From positions 124,001-188,000 of the forward strand of contig JAHLKH010000010.1 of assembly GCA_025526915.1 (NCBI GenBank): a DNA stretch of 64,000 nt, written 5' to 3'. Shown here in pieces: positions 46,585-58,500 of the stretch. Below the pieces are notes generated by a model, which was given only the letters and a program-made list of their open reading frames with translations, was not told the origin of the DNA and searched no databases. The DNA is from Entophlyctis helioformis. Lineage: Eukaryota; Chytridiomycota; Chytridiomycetes; Chytridiales; Chytriomycetaceae. Numbering within the stretch: position 1 is the stretch's first letter; the number at the start of each line of letters is the position of its first letter. The position numbers and the translations under genes are program-made.

Positions 46585-49150
46585 TCATTCCTCAATGGCG
46601 TCAATGGCATTCAGGATCTTGTGGCCAAACGCCTGGGTGAAGGGCGTGACCTCGGTTGCGGACGCCTGCACAAACGCCGAGCGCACGCGGCCAGTCTCGT
46701 AGGGACGGCCCTCGGCATCCGCCAGCTCGATACGGTAGAAATCCGTAATGGCCGACGCCGCTGCCTGCTGCCCGGCGCCAGTGCGGATCACAAACACGGT
46801 GCGGTTGCCGAGCTTGAAGTAGAAGCACGAGTTGGGCAGCGTCTTGGTTGTCACCAGACTGTGGTTTTGCAGCTGCGCCAGAGGGCCGACGGCTGCTGGC
46901 ATGGATGATCCGGTGTTGCCGGCATTTCCGTTGCCGTTGCTGGATGCAGTGTTTGTGCTGACCCCGCCACCCATCATCATGGCACCGAGTGCACTGCTTC
47001 GACGCATATGTCCCGACGAGAACGCGCCAAGACTGCTGCTGCTACTGCTGCCATTCTCGTCAATGACTTCGGGGCTGCTGCTTCCGCTGGAGCTGTAGCC
47101 GCTCAGGTTGCTGCTCGGGCTGACGCCGGGGCTGGGGCTGGGGCTGCTCGAGCTGCCGGTTGCGGCAAACAGCATCTTGTTGACCAGCGCGAGCGACAGG
47201 ATGCTCTGGCGTTTGGACAGCCGCTTGCTGGGCGACTCGGGCTCGCGGATGTCCGCAGACACGTGGCCGTCAAAGTGGCGCGTGGCAAAGTCGAGGAAGG
47301 TGCGGCCGCGGTGCGGGCCGGACTCGCGCTTGGCGTGGAACTCGGCCAGCGACTCGTAGATGTTGGCGATGGCGTTGGCAATGTGGGTCCAGCAGTCGGG
47401 CGTCTGGGCGAGATGGCCCGCGCCGAGGACGAGGGCCTGGTAGGTCATGAGGATCTCGTGCAGAGACATGCATTCCACCTCGACCATGTCGGGCGACTGG
47501 ATGCGGATGGTATCCCGAGGGCCGTACTTGTACTCGTTGTCGTGGATCTTGACGACGTTGCGCATGGCAAGCGGCTCTGTGTTGTGGTGTTGGAGATACG
47601 AGCATGAGCGATGCGATTCAACAGGCAGACAGACACGCAGACACGCAGACACGCAGACACGCAGACACGCAGACACGCAGACACGCAGACACGCACCTGG
47701 CGAGAGGTTGCCGAGCGGTCTATTGACGATAAAGAGGGCGTGGTTCGAGTCGTGGTCGTGCCAGCAGTCGCTGCACAGCGAGTCCCACGACGGACACTCC
47801 ATGCACTGGTAGCGCGGGCCCTTGATGATGCGCGCACACAGCTCGCACCGGTATCCCCAGTGCGTGCGGTTCCAGCGGTGTTTCTCTGTGCAGGCCATCC
47901 GTGTCAGTTGCGCTGCTCTCGGTCGTGGTCTCGCATCTCGGTCGTGGTCTCGCATATCTCGGCTTTGCATCTCGGCTGCGCATCTCGGCTTTGCAAGCCC
48001 GCACGCCACATTGGCGGCATGGCGCGGACGCCACCAGCGTGCACAGCACACACAAAGACGGCAAGAACAAAGCGGCAGGCGGCTGCTTACCAGGCAGCAC
48101 ATGGTCCTTGTACAGGTTGGCCATGGCCTTGGCTCGGTCGAGCCGCAGCCGCAGCTTGGGCCACGTCATCGAGCTGATGTACGGCACCACATACACCGCC
48201 TCGGGCGGCTCCGCCGTCGCAGCCTGGCGTCGGCCGCAGGTGTCGCAGAGATACCGCACCCACGTCGGCCCGCGGTGCACATGGATGGTGATGCGGATCG
48301 TGTGGCGGCAGTTGTCGCACTTGAAGGCCGGCAGGTCGGCGATGGTGCCCTTGAACAGCTGGCACACGCCGCGGATCTGGCACTCGCAGATGCCCGTCTC
48401 CTGTCTGCCCTTGAGTGCGGATGTGTGGCCGCGGTGGCAGGTGTCGATGCACGCCTGGGTTGGTTCAGAGTGGAGCGTCAGTGCGTCAGTCGGCCTCGCC
48501 GGCGCTGGCGTTGTGCGAATGTGCGGCACGCCACGGGGTGTCGGTGTGCCGCTGTGCACGGCCGTTGGCCGGCTTGGAGAGGTCAGGCTGCGGCATCAGT
48601 GTCGAGCCGCCGCCGCAGCGGTACTGCCCAGCAGAAGGCGCAGCTCCCGCAGAGCGCAGCCTGCAGCCTGCAACAGAAGACGGCCGCTCTTGGTGCACAA
48701 CCGCCAACACTGAAACCACACGTCGCGGCCAGCCCCGTCCAAGCCGGCCGTCAGCCGAGCACAACGGCACACACACGTCACAGGCGGCATAGGCGGCGGC
48801 ATGCATGGCTGCGAGCATCGCTGGCGGCACCGTATCCTACATACAAGACAGAACCGGCCGTCCTCGCAGGTGTCTTCGCCGCACTTGTACAGCGTCTGCT
48901 CGACCGGGTTGAGGCCCGAAAGCACGTTGGAGCAGCGCAACTGTGGCGACGACATCAATGCGCCGTTGGACGACAACGGGTGCGCCGAATGGTGGTGGCC
49001 GAGACCGTGGGCGTGGTTGCCGGACGAGATGGGGCTGCTCATCGACGGCTGCATGGACAGCGCCTGGAAGTTGAGCTGCAGGTGCAGCTGCGGCAGCTCC
49101 GTCGGCATCAGCCCAACGCTGCGCCGCTGCGGCGTGCTGTTGCCACTCAT
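46585..49150 (-). CDS. UBR-box plus ZZ zinc-finger protein
   Basis: Probable N-degron or ubiquitin-pathway protein. Exons read 49150-48845, about 48460-48092, about 47885-47697, and about 47579-46585 (roughly 620 residues). After a His/Ser-rich start comes a UBR4-type UBR box: YKCGEDTCEDGRFCL joined to ACIDTCHRGHTS, then GICECQIRGVCQLF. A second Cys pair region follows (CDNCRHTIRITIHV...CDTCGRR). A ZZ finger comes next (YRCELCARIIKGPRYQCMEC...CSDCWHDHDSNHALF). The last exon is largely Ser-rich but ends in a conserved-looking strand-rich segment (SCFYFKLGNRTVFVIRTG...). The order UBR box then ZZ recalls plant BIG/UBR4. No RING or other E3 module was seen. Confidence 0.72.
47633..47695 (+). repeat. 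8-bp tandem repeat in an intron of the UBR-ZZ gene
   Basis: About eight copies of ACACGCAG in tandem lie within the intron between exons 3 and 4. The copies are nearly perfect and without spacers, so this is a minisatellite. Confidence 0.9.
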
Positions 49151-49336
49151 TTTTGTATTCTTAGGAAAAATGCGTGGCTTGAGTGTCTGGACAGCAACGA
49201 GCAGACGCCGCAGTGCGATCATCTGGGCCACCAACCAGTGTCTGCGGCACACTCTCATGCTCACGATCCAGCCTCTCAACGGCCAATCCACGAGGGACTG
49301 CTGGGAAACGGCAACGCGGATGTTGTAAAACCTCCT

Positions 49337-50895
49337 TCATGCTTTCGGCCTGACCTGGACGGACGACCCAGTGACGTTGAGGAGCAGCTGCAGAGCATCG
49401 AGCACAGACTCTGAAGCGCACAGCTCAAGAGACGTGCTCTGGTCGTCCATGATCACCACACCGTGCGGGCGATCGGCCGTTGGCATCGCTGCGGCTTTCT
49501 TACGGCCACCATCATCATCATTGTCAGAGTCAGAGTCGCTGGCAGCGGCAGACGAGATGGCCAGCTTGAGTTTGGGATGTGTGTTGACCAGTCCAGCCAT
49601 CTCGCGCTGCCACACATACCACTGCCGCTTCCAGTCGTCCGGGCTCAATCCCACATCCACAATCGGCTGTTCCACCTTGGCAACCGTCACAACCACACCT
49701 GCAACAACTGGCGCGTCTTCCGCTGCACGTTGCTGCTTGTCTTGAACGAGAGGACGGCCCAAAGGTGCAGTGGATGCAGTCGAGGCGAGTGCGTCGGTAT
49801 CGCGCTTGATCTGCTCCATGGACGCCGCAAACCCCTCCATCTCGAGTGCCATGGTGCGCAACGACCTGCCATCAAATGAAATCTCGCGGAGAGAGTACAC
49901 GCTCGCGACTCCAAGTCGCTCACGCAACGGCTTGGTCATCTGCAGCATCGACAGTCCAAACAGACTTGCTATCCGTAGCAGGCCCAGGTCAGCCAGTGCC
50001 GATCCCGTGCGCATCACGCCAGAAAGCCGCTTGGTCGTCCAGTCGGCAATCGCTGGATACTTTGAAAACATGTCCACAGGCGTCGGATCCAGCATCACGA
50101 TGCCAACCACATTGGCCGGTCGGTAGATGGCCATGTAGGACTGGACCACGGCGCTGCCGAATGCGTGGCCGACAAAGATGATGGGTCGCTGGTGCGCGTC
50201 TCTGGCCGACGGCTTGCGGCTCTGAGCGCGAGCTCGCTGGCGGGCCGTTGCCGCTGCCGTTTCCTTGTCTTGATCGTCTCCGGGCTGAGACGCCACAAAG
50301 CCAAGCGAGACCAGCAGAAGATGCAGATCCGTCGCGCACTCTTCCGTCGTCCTTGGCGACTTCCAGTCGGGATCGCTCGACCATCCTGGCGTTGTTCATT
50401 GCAGCGTCGTCAGTGGCAAGCGGCGTTCACACAGGCAGTCAACCAGCGACCCTCCCCACCATATCCGTATCGCTGGTATGCGAGCGTCGACAGCTTGCCG
50501 TCCAGCTTATCTTGCAGGTACGACCAGCACGTCGCTCCCAGTCCAACATGCGACTCAAACACCACCAGCGGCGTCTTGTCGCTGCTCTTGCCCCTGCCCT
50601 CTGCTGCCGTCTCCTTGAGAATGTAGTGGAACGCCCGCTTGGGTCTCAGCGGCCGCTCGCCCTTCTCGAGCGCCAATGCTTCTGGGCTTCCAGGCGGCCA
50701 GTCGAGCACCAGACGAGCGCCGTACTTGCCCTTGACGAGATAGAAGCGCACGAGCATGGCCATGTGCGTGGCCAGGGCAACGAGATACGCAATAATGCAT
50801 GCGAGCAGTGCCTTGTGCGTCGTTGTCAAGGCCGACAGCCAGGTTGGATGGCTGGGTATCGGCACTGGCTCAAAGGTGGGTTCGAATCCGTCCAT
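49337..50895 (-). CDS. Membrane-anchored alpha/beta-hydrolase-fold protein, nucleophile Ser replaced
   Basis: Exons 50895-50460 and 50385-49337 join in phase (494 residues). A hydrophobic N-terminal helix (ALLACIIAYLVALATHMAML) would anchor it. The fold is clear: a VVFESHVGLGATCWSYL oxyanion strand, the YQRYGYGWS strand, SPRTTEECATDLHLLL, and the strand-turn-helix at the usual nucleophile site. That site reads GHAFGS, so the catalytic Ser of G-x-S-x-G is Ala (residue about 220, codon GCA at 50164-50162). It may be a non-catalytic member, or a scaffold. A charged insert precedes the nucleophile turn. It is divergent from the GPALPP1-like gene, with 65 bp between starts. Confidence 0.78.
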
Positions 50896-50960
50896 TGCGT
50901 TACTCAAAGGGTTGTCGAATCACTCGAAAAACGCCGAAAAACGCCGCTAGTTGAAGACAG

Positions 50961-50992
50961 ATGGGACGAAGAAGATCGGATGAGGACAGCGC

Positions 50993-51024
<32 letters not shown>

Positions 51025-51290
51025 GCAGTGGCAGCGACAGCGACAGAGGCAAGCGGAGCAGGAGAAGCAGTAGCAGCAGAAGCAAGCACAAGAGCAGCAA
51101 GCACAAGAAAGAGTCCAAGCGGGAGCACAAGCGGGACAAGAAGGACAGCAAGAGCAAGAAGGACCGGCATCGAGACAGAGATCGACGCAGCAGCAGCAGC
51201 AACAGCAAGGATGCCACCAGAGAAGACAGGCATGCCAAGGATCGGCATGCGGGAGCTGCTGTTGCAGAGCCGCCTCTGCACGAAGCTGCA

Positions 51291-51341
<51 letters not shown>

Positions 51342-52436
51342 CCAGCACCAGCACCAGCACCGATTGGACCTCAGATGCCGGCTGCAGCCTCAGCGGCAGC
51401 TCCACGGCGACGTGTGATGGGACCAACCATGCCACCGCCTGGCGTCGCCATGCCGACAGCAGGAGGAATGCCATATGGCTCCTTTGGGCATGCGGATGAT
51501 GCCGACGACGACGTGCTTGGACCGCAGCCAATCGCACTGACAGCCGAAGTATGCACGTGGATGCATTGCAGGAATGGCCAGCAGACCGACTGGCTGGACG
51601 ACTCACTGGACGACTGACTGGACGACATGAATGGGCAGCAATTAGAGGCGCGCGAGGAAGTCGAGCGGCTGGAGAGGCTGCGTGCGATCGAGGACCGTGC
51701 AGTCAAGACCACATCCAAAGGAGAGGCAGCCGTGACGGCTGGACCTGGCGGCGTGATCCAGCGCGAGGACTGGATGACTGTTCCACCCGAGGCGCTGCGG
51801 CTGGATGGTAAGCCTGCACAGCCCGTGTGTGCGATGGTTGCCATCTGACTCACTCGCTGCCAGCTGGCGGGTTGCAGATGAAGTCGCGCCAGTTCAATGC
51901 CACGACGCGCGAGAAGGAAGTGGACACGACTGTATGGACCGAGACGCCTGAGGAGCGTGGCAAGCGGATCCTGGAAGGCAAGGATGGCAAGGTGAGTGCA
52001 TTGCAGATTTCCACCCACGCCGTCTGGACTGCCCGACTGACGCACCATGCTGCACACAGAAGGATACTGTCAAGCGCAAAAAGGTTCTTGGCGACGAGGA
52101 CCGGCTGCTGACAAAGGAGGAGCAGGAGACGGCCGCGTTTGTGGCCAGCTACAATGCAAGTGACGCGCGCTGTTGTCCCTGCAGATCTGCTGTCTATCTC
52201 CTGTCCCTGAATCTGACACGACGCTCCAGGCCGCCAAGCGACCGCAGTCGCTCATGCAGTCGTTTGCGCAAGACTATCTGCTGTCGGGCCGCTTTGAGGA
52301 CGACGACGCAACCAAGCGCGGCTTTGACCGCGACAAGGATCTCGTGTCTCGGCGTGTCGACGCCAAGGCCCGAGACAAGCTGCTCAACGAAGCCAAGGGC
52401 CTCGACAGCAAGTTCTCGTCCAGCCGCTTCCTCTGA
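50961..52436 (+). CDS. GPALPP1-like protein (DUF3752)
   Basis: Conserved nuclear protein of unclear role, with an RS/SK-rich N-terminus that suggests RNA processing. The CDS joins 50961-51548, 51639-51807, 51864-51991, 52060-52155 and 52230-52436 (395 residues, in phase). GPxxP motifs typical of the family appear as IGPQMP, MGPTMPP and LGPQP. The DUF3752 part has REDWMTVPPEA, RQFNATTREKEVDTTVWTETPEERGKR, and the C-terminal KARDKLLNEAKGLDSKFSSSRFL. The last intron (52156-52229) starts GCAAGT, so it is another GC-AG intron. A CAG repeat encodes a poly-Ala tract. Confidence 0.87.
51295..51341 (+). repeat. CAG trinucleotide repeat in GPALPP1-like gene
   Basis: About sixteen CAG units, read as GCA in the coding frame, encode a poly-Ala tract. 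A short CACCAG-type array encoding Ala-Pro repeats follows to about 51361. Confidence 0.92.
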
Positions 52437-52579
52437 CGCTCGCCGCGTCTGTGCGATCTGCATTGTGCGGGCCGAATGAAATGCAACCTCAAATCGTGGC
52501 GATCACGCTTGTGCACCAACTGCCTTGCCATTCTTCGTGGCTCCTCCTTCTGGCCTCTGAAAGAACAACGACGCCGGGG

Positions 52580-55500
52580 ATGGACAGCAGCCGCATGTCT
52601 GCCAACAGCAGGCGACCGCAGCAGCAGCAGCAGCAGCAGCAGCCGCTCCACGGCCCAAGTGCACCAGCCGGCAAGAAGGTCTACAACCACAACCGCACCG
52701 CAACAAGCCCAGACAGCACCCCGCAGCAGCCGGCTGGCCGCCAGCAGCCGCCCGTCGTTACACGCACCAACGTCACCGGCCACTCGCTGCTGGGCACTCC
52801 GCACAGCAGCCTCGACTCGGCGCAAGACATTGCCCAGCTGCTGCGTGTGCGATGGACCCGCCACCAGCCCTTCACCAGGCTCGGATCAAGAGCGCTCCTT
52901 GCGCTGCGTCCATCCACGTCGCCAGCTGCAACAGCCACGTCGGCGCCGTCGTCGCTCGCTTCCAAAACGGCCGCGCTGGCAACGAGGGCCAACCCAGAGT
53001 ACGGCACCGCAGGCACCCACGAGCCGCACCTGTTCGACATGGCGGCGTCGGCCTACCTGCACATGCGGTCCGAGAGCCTCGATCAGGCCGTCCTGCTGTG
53101 GTGCGTCCATCTGGCCCGCCGTGTGTCTCCATGTTTTGTTGTGGCTGCTTGTGCACCCCCCGTGTGTGCGCTCGTGTGCGTGTGGTGCCACATCACATCC
53201 ATGAGCTGCGCACTCTCAATGGCTGCGGCAGATCAATTGGCTTGCCCTTGGGGCCAACACACTGACACACTGACACACGGACACACGGACACACGGACAC
53301 TGTGCTGCGTCTCTTGCACTTGACCAGTGGCGAGCACCATGCGAGCAAAACAACAGCGCTCACCGTCATCGAGCGTCACCTATCGGATCTGGGCAGAAGC
53401 TCCGACTCGTCGCGATCCAAGCGCACCGCCGTCGCAGCCGCACTTGGCAAGGTCTCGTCCATCTTCCATGCCTTTGGCCATGCAGCCCGATCTCCGCCGC
53501 CCGTGACAGCGACATCATCCATGCTGTCCTCGTCGCCCCTTCCCGCCATCCCTGCCGCCGTCGACGTGTCGTGCTTTATCCGATACGACGAGCTGCAGTT
53601 CAATGCCACCGGCAAGCTCGTCGGCGCCAAGTTCATTCCGTACCTGCTCGACATCTCTCGCATCGCGGCCACTCAGCCGCACACAGCCAACTTCCACGTG
53701 CTCTATGCCCTCGTCGAGGGAGCGACCAAAGAAGAACGCCTTGAATGGCATCTGGACCTGTATGGCGGTGCCAACAGCAGCGCGACCCATCACCACGGCT
53801 TCGCGTATCTGCAAGCCGGCCCCCGATCGTATGCGCCAGCCATCTTTGACCGCCACGCCGCGAGGTTTGTCTCGCTCAGAAAGCACTTCAAGGAGGTCGG
53901 GATCGGCATGCGGCAGCAGGCACAGATCTTCCAAGTCCTCGCCGCCGTCCTGCACTTGGGCAATCTCACGTTCCAGCAAGGCGCAACGCCAGACGATCCC
54001 GCCATTGTCAGAAACACCCAGCACCTGGCTGTTATCGGCAAACTGCTTGGCCTGCATCCAGCTACCCTCGAGACATGCCTCACTACGCGCACGCGCACGA
54101 TTGGCCGTGACACGGTATCGACGCTGCTGGATGTGCCACGCGCGACCATGCAGCGCAACGCGCTTGCACAGGCGCTGTACATGGTCGTGGCTGTGTGGAT
54201 TGTTGAGCAGATCAACAACAGTCTGTGCAAGGACGAGTCGGTGTGGACCAACTTTGTCGCCATCCTCGACACGCCCGGATTCGACTACACCAGCGCCCCT
54301 TCATCGTCGTCGTCGTCGTCTGCATTGTCATCAACAGCTGCTTCCTCGTCGCTGCAGCAGTTTATGCTCAACTACGCAAACGAGCGGCTGTTTGGCGTCA
54401 TTCGCGAGCGTGTTGTGAACGCGTCGACTGCGTTTGCCACCAGCGTGGCCCAGCTGGATCTGCCCGTGTCTGTGCCACCCTACCCCGCACGCATCAATAT
54501 GCTCGACCTGTACGGCGCCATGCGGTCGGGCATCATTCCGCTTCTAAACATAGAGACGACGCGCGGCAACTCGGCTGCGAACGATGTCAAGTTTGTGGAT
54601 GCCCTCACAAGCGCCAACACGGACATCCCCGAGCTCGTCATCTCAAACGCGTCCGACTCGGCACCGCCGTCGTTTACCATTTGCCACTACAAGGACAAGC
54701 CGATGACTTACGACGCCAGTGGGTGGACGTGGCTCAACAACGACTCTTTGCAGTCCAGTTTTGTCACCATGTTCCGCGGCACACCCGAAGAGCCTGGCAC
54801 GTCCAACCAGTTCATCCGCTCCCTGTTCGCCAACAACGTCATTGCCACTGAGACGCACGAGGTCGACCAGCGCACTGTCGTGGCGGCACGGTCGCTGTCG
54901 CGGTCGCCGTCCACTCGTCGCCGTCGTGTCGATGGCCCAACAGCAAGCGGCAGCCAGACACTGCGACGTGCACTCGGCACAATCCGGCGCGATCCCGCCA
55001 GCTCAGAGCTGGAAGGCACTCTTGGCCACCAGGTGTGTTGCGCACGCCTCTTGCACCGCCCTCCGTCACACACTTGTTCTGCCATGACTGACCCATCGCC
55101 CTGCCGCTGCAGTTTGTGACAGGGTTCTCTGAGCTGCTGGAGACCATCCGAGAGTCGCGACAATGGTACGTATTCTGCATCAAGCCATCCGACGATCCAT
55201 TCATCTCGGACGGATGGAGCCAAGACTCGGTGTTGCGCCAGATTGGCTGTCTGTCCATCCTTCCCATAGCCCAGAGCCCGTCAGCCATGTACTCGTCGAT
55301 CCTGCCGCCAAGCCTCGCACTGTCACGATACCACACCGTGTTTGATGCGCTGCAGATCCCCGTGGGCACGGACGCCAAGGCAGCGTGCACGGAGCTGGTG
55401 TCGGCCAACCAATGGACCGCTGTGGATGCCGTGTGCACCGCAGACGCCTTGTACTTGTCAGAGTCTGCTTGGCGCAGTCTGGAATACTCGCGGCTGGCTA

Positions 55501-58500
55501 TCGAGCGCGGGCAGCTTGGAGAGTCGAGTGGGTCTGGCACAGGGTCGTCTGTTGCAAGGTCGTCACTGCTCAACAGCGATGTCCCTGTGATGCGCGCATC
55601 GCAGCAGTCGTCGTTGTCGTCTTCGTCGCGCATGGTATCCCAAGTGCCGTCGCACTCGCGGTCGCCGCTGGGGATCGCCCATCGGCCCTCGGTTGTCAGC
55701 AGCCATTCCCGCCTGGACGACGACGACGATGAGAAGGCGTCGTTTATCGAGAGTCATTTCGAGTCCGAGTTTGGCGATGACGATACTGACCGGCAGGGCG
55801 ATGCTCTCGAGAGCGACGCGGACGGCGGCTTCAATGCCAAGCAGCCCGACGCTGACAATAATGGCGACAGCGGACGCGATGATGCCACGTCTGTCACGCT
55901 CACGATCGACACGGGCGGCGGCAGCAGCAGCATCGACCGCCACTCTCCTGCCATGAGGAACCCTCTGTTGTCGGCGCTGCCTGCCGCGGATCGTCCACAC
56001 TCGCCTGCGTCGCCTGCGTCTGCATCGTCGCCGCTCGGAAAGGCTGCGGCCGCAGTCAGCAGCGCGTTGACACCGCCTCAGTCGCCGACAACTGCGAACA
56101 CGGGCAGCAGATGGCGCAGCAGACTCGTGTGGAAGAGCAGGCGCCGTAACGATACGGGCGCGACTGCAGAGCCGCTTGCCGATGACGAAAGCCCTGCAAG
56201 TCCCAACAAATGGTTCAAGCTCGCCAAGACGGGCAGCAGCAGCAGCAGCGGCGGCGGCGGCGGTGGCAACAGCAACAGTAACAGCAAAGAGCCCAGTGGT
56301 GGCAAGACCGGCGGCGGCGGCGGCGGCAGCAGCAAAATGTCGGCTGTGCGGTGGCGCTGGTTGTGCTGCACATGGTCTCTCACATGGTGGATCCCTTCAC
56401 CGTTTCTGCGTCTCTGCGGCCGCATGCCTCTGCGCGACCGCCAAGTCGCCTGGCGCGAGAAGGTCGCCCTCTGCATCATGATCGCGCTCCTCAATGCTGC
56501 CATCCTGTTCTTCATTATCGGCCTCGGCCCCATCATCTGCCCCAAGCGCGCCGAGCTGTCTCCTGGCGAGATCTCGGGGCTGTTCAACGTCGACTCGGAG
56601 GCGACCGTGTTCATGTACGGCAGCTACTACCGTGTTAAGGACATTGCCGGTGAACATCTCGCCAAAAGCCTGCCGACCTCGTTGCAGGACTACTGGAAGT
56701 ACCAGGTGCTCGGCCGGGACGTCAGCCCCATGTTCTCCAAGGACTACTTCTGGCCGTCGTACTGCCCGTCGTTCCCGCGTCCAAGGAGCCCGTACCTGCT
56801 GTTTCCGGATCGGTACCTGGGCATCCTCGACTCGCGGTGGCACCTGCACAACAACCCCAACTCGACGACAGACTTTCTGCGGCTGCCCAAGATGCGGTCT
56901 GCGGCGCAAGGCGTCGTGGTGTGGGACCGCACGGCCATTGACGCCATTCTCGCCGAGAACAAGGGCGTCAACCGCGTGCTGGTCGCCTACGACCGCGTCT
57001 ACGACATCCGCAGCCTGTATGCACCCGTGTTTCTGGCGTCGAAGCAGTCGCTCATGGGCCCGCTGGTCGACAACATCTTTGCCATGTCCGAGACGCTCCG
57101 TGGCGACGATCTCACGGTCGCCATGAATGGTCTGCGCAACACCGACCCACAGTTGTGGGCACGCACCATGCAGTGCTTGGACGGCGTGTTCTACATTGGC
57201 AACGTGGACCATCGCAACGACCTCAAGTGTCTGCTTACAAACTACATTCTCCTCGCAGCGTCGTGCGTGATTGTGTTTGTGCTCGCGATCAAGTTTGTGG
57301 CAGCGCTGCAGCTGACGCCGGCACCCACCCCCGAGGACCAGGAGAAGTTTGTCATTTGCCAGGTGCCGTGCTACACCGAGGACGAGCACTCGCTGCGCCG
57401 CACGATAGACTCGCTGGCGCACCTGGACTACAGCGACAAGCGGCGCCTTTTGTTTGTTATCTGCGACGGCATGATCATTGGTGCTGGCAACGACCGGCCC
57501 ACGCCGCGTATCGTGCTGGACATTCTGGGCGTCGACCCGTCCGTGCAGGCTGCGTCTGTCGCCTTCCAGTCGCTCGGAGACGGCAGCAAGCAGCTCAATT
57601 ACGGCAAAGTCTACTCGGGCCTGTACCGCACAGAGGGCCGCGCCGTGCCGTTTGTCGTCGTTGTCAAGGTCGGCAAACCCAGCGAGCGCAACCGTCCAGG
57701 CAACCGCGGCAAACGCGACTCGCAGCTCATTCTGCTGCAGTTCCTGTCGCGCGTGCACTACACGCAGCCCATGAACCCGCTCGAGCTCGAGATCCACCGC
57801 CACATGTCGCAAATCATTGGCGTTGATCCGTTCGTGTACGAGTACATTCTCATGGTCGACGCTGATACCCAGGTGCATGTCTCGGCTCTGCAGCAGCTGG
57901 TCGCCCAGATGGTCAATGACGCCCGCATCGCCGGTCTCTGTGGCGAGACGCGCATCTCCAACGAACGCGACAGCTGGGTAACCATGATCCAGGTCTACGA
58001 GTACTTTATCTCGCACCATCTGGCCAAGGCATTCGAGTCGCTCTTTGGCTCGGTCACGTGTCTCCCTGGCTGCTTTTCCATGTACCGTATCCGCACGCCT
58101 ACGTCCAACAAGCCCGTCATCATCTCGGACCGCTTGCTGCGCGACTATGCCGTCAATGTGGTTGACACGCTGCATCTCAAGAACCTGCTGCATCTGGGCG
58201 AGGACCGGTACCTCACGACGCTCATGATGAAGCACTTTCCAGAGATGAAGACCAAGTACACGTCGCATGCCCTGTGCGAGACGGTCGCTCCCGACAAGTG
58301 GGCGGTTCTCCTCTCACAGCGCCGTCGCTGGATCAACTCGACCGTCCACAACCTCGCCGAGCTGCTCGCCATCCGCGACCTCTGTGGCGCATGCTGCTTT
58401 TCAATGCGGTTTGTGGTGCTCCTGGATCTGGTCGCCACCATCATCCAGCCCGCCTCGCTGGGCTACATCCTGTACCTGGTGATTGAGTCGGCCATGAACA

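Noticed and set aside
46830..47610. Plus-strand frames opposite the last exon of the UBR-ZZ gene
   Set aside because: They mirror Ser-rich coding sequence on the minus strand and match no family.
47611..47700. CRISPR-like array
   Set aside because: Units are 8 bp in tandem without spacers, in a eukaryotic intron.
56397..58268. 623-codon open frame on the minus strand
   Set aside because: It lies wholly opposite the catalytic core of chitin synthase, whose plus-strand motifs are unmistakable. GC-rich codon use leaves the antisense frame open by chance.
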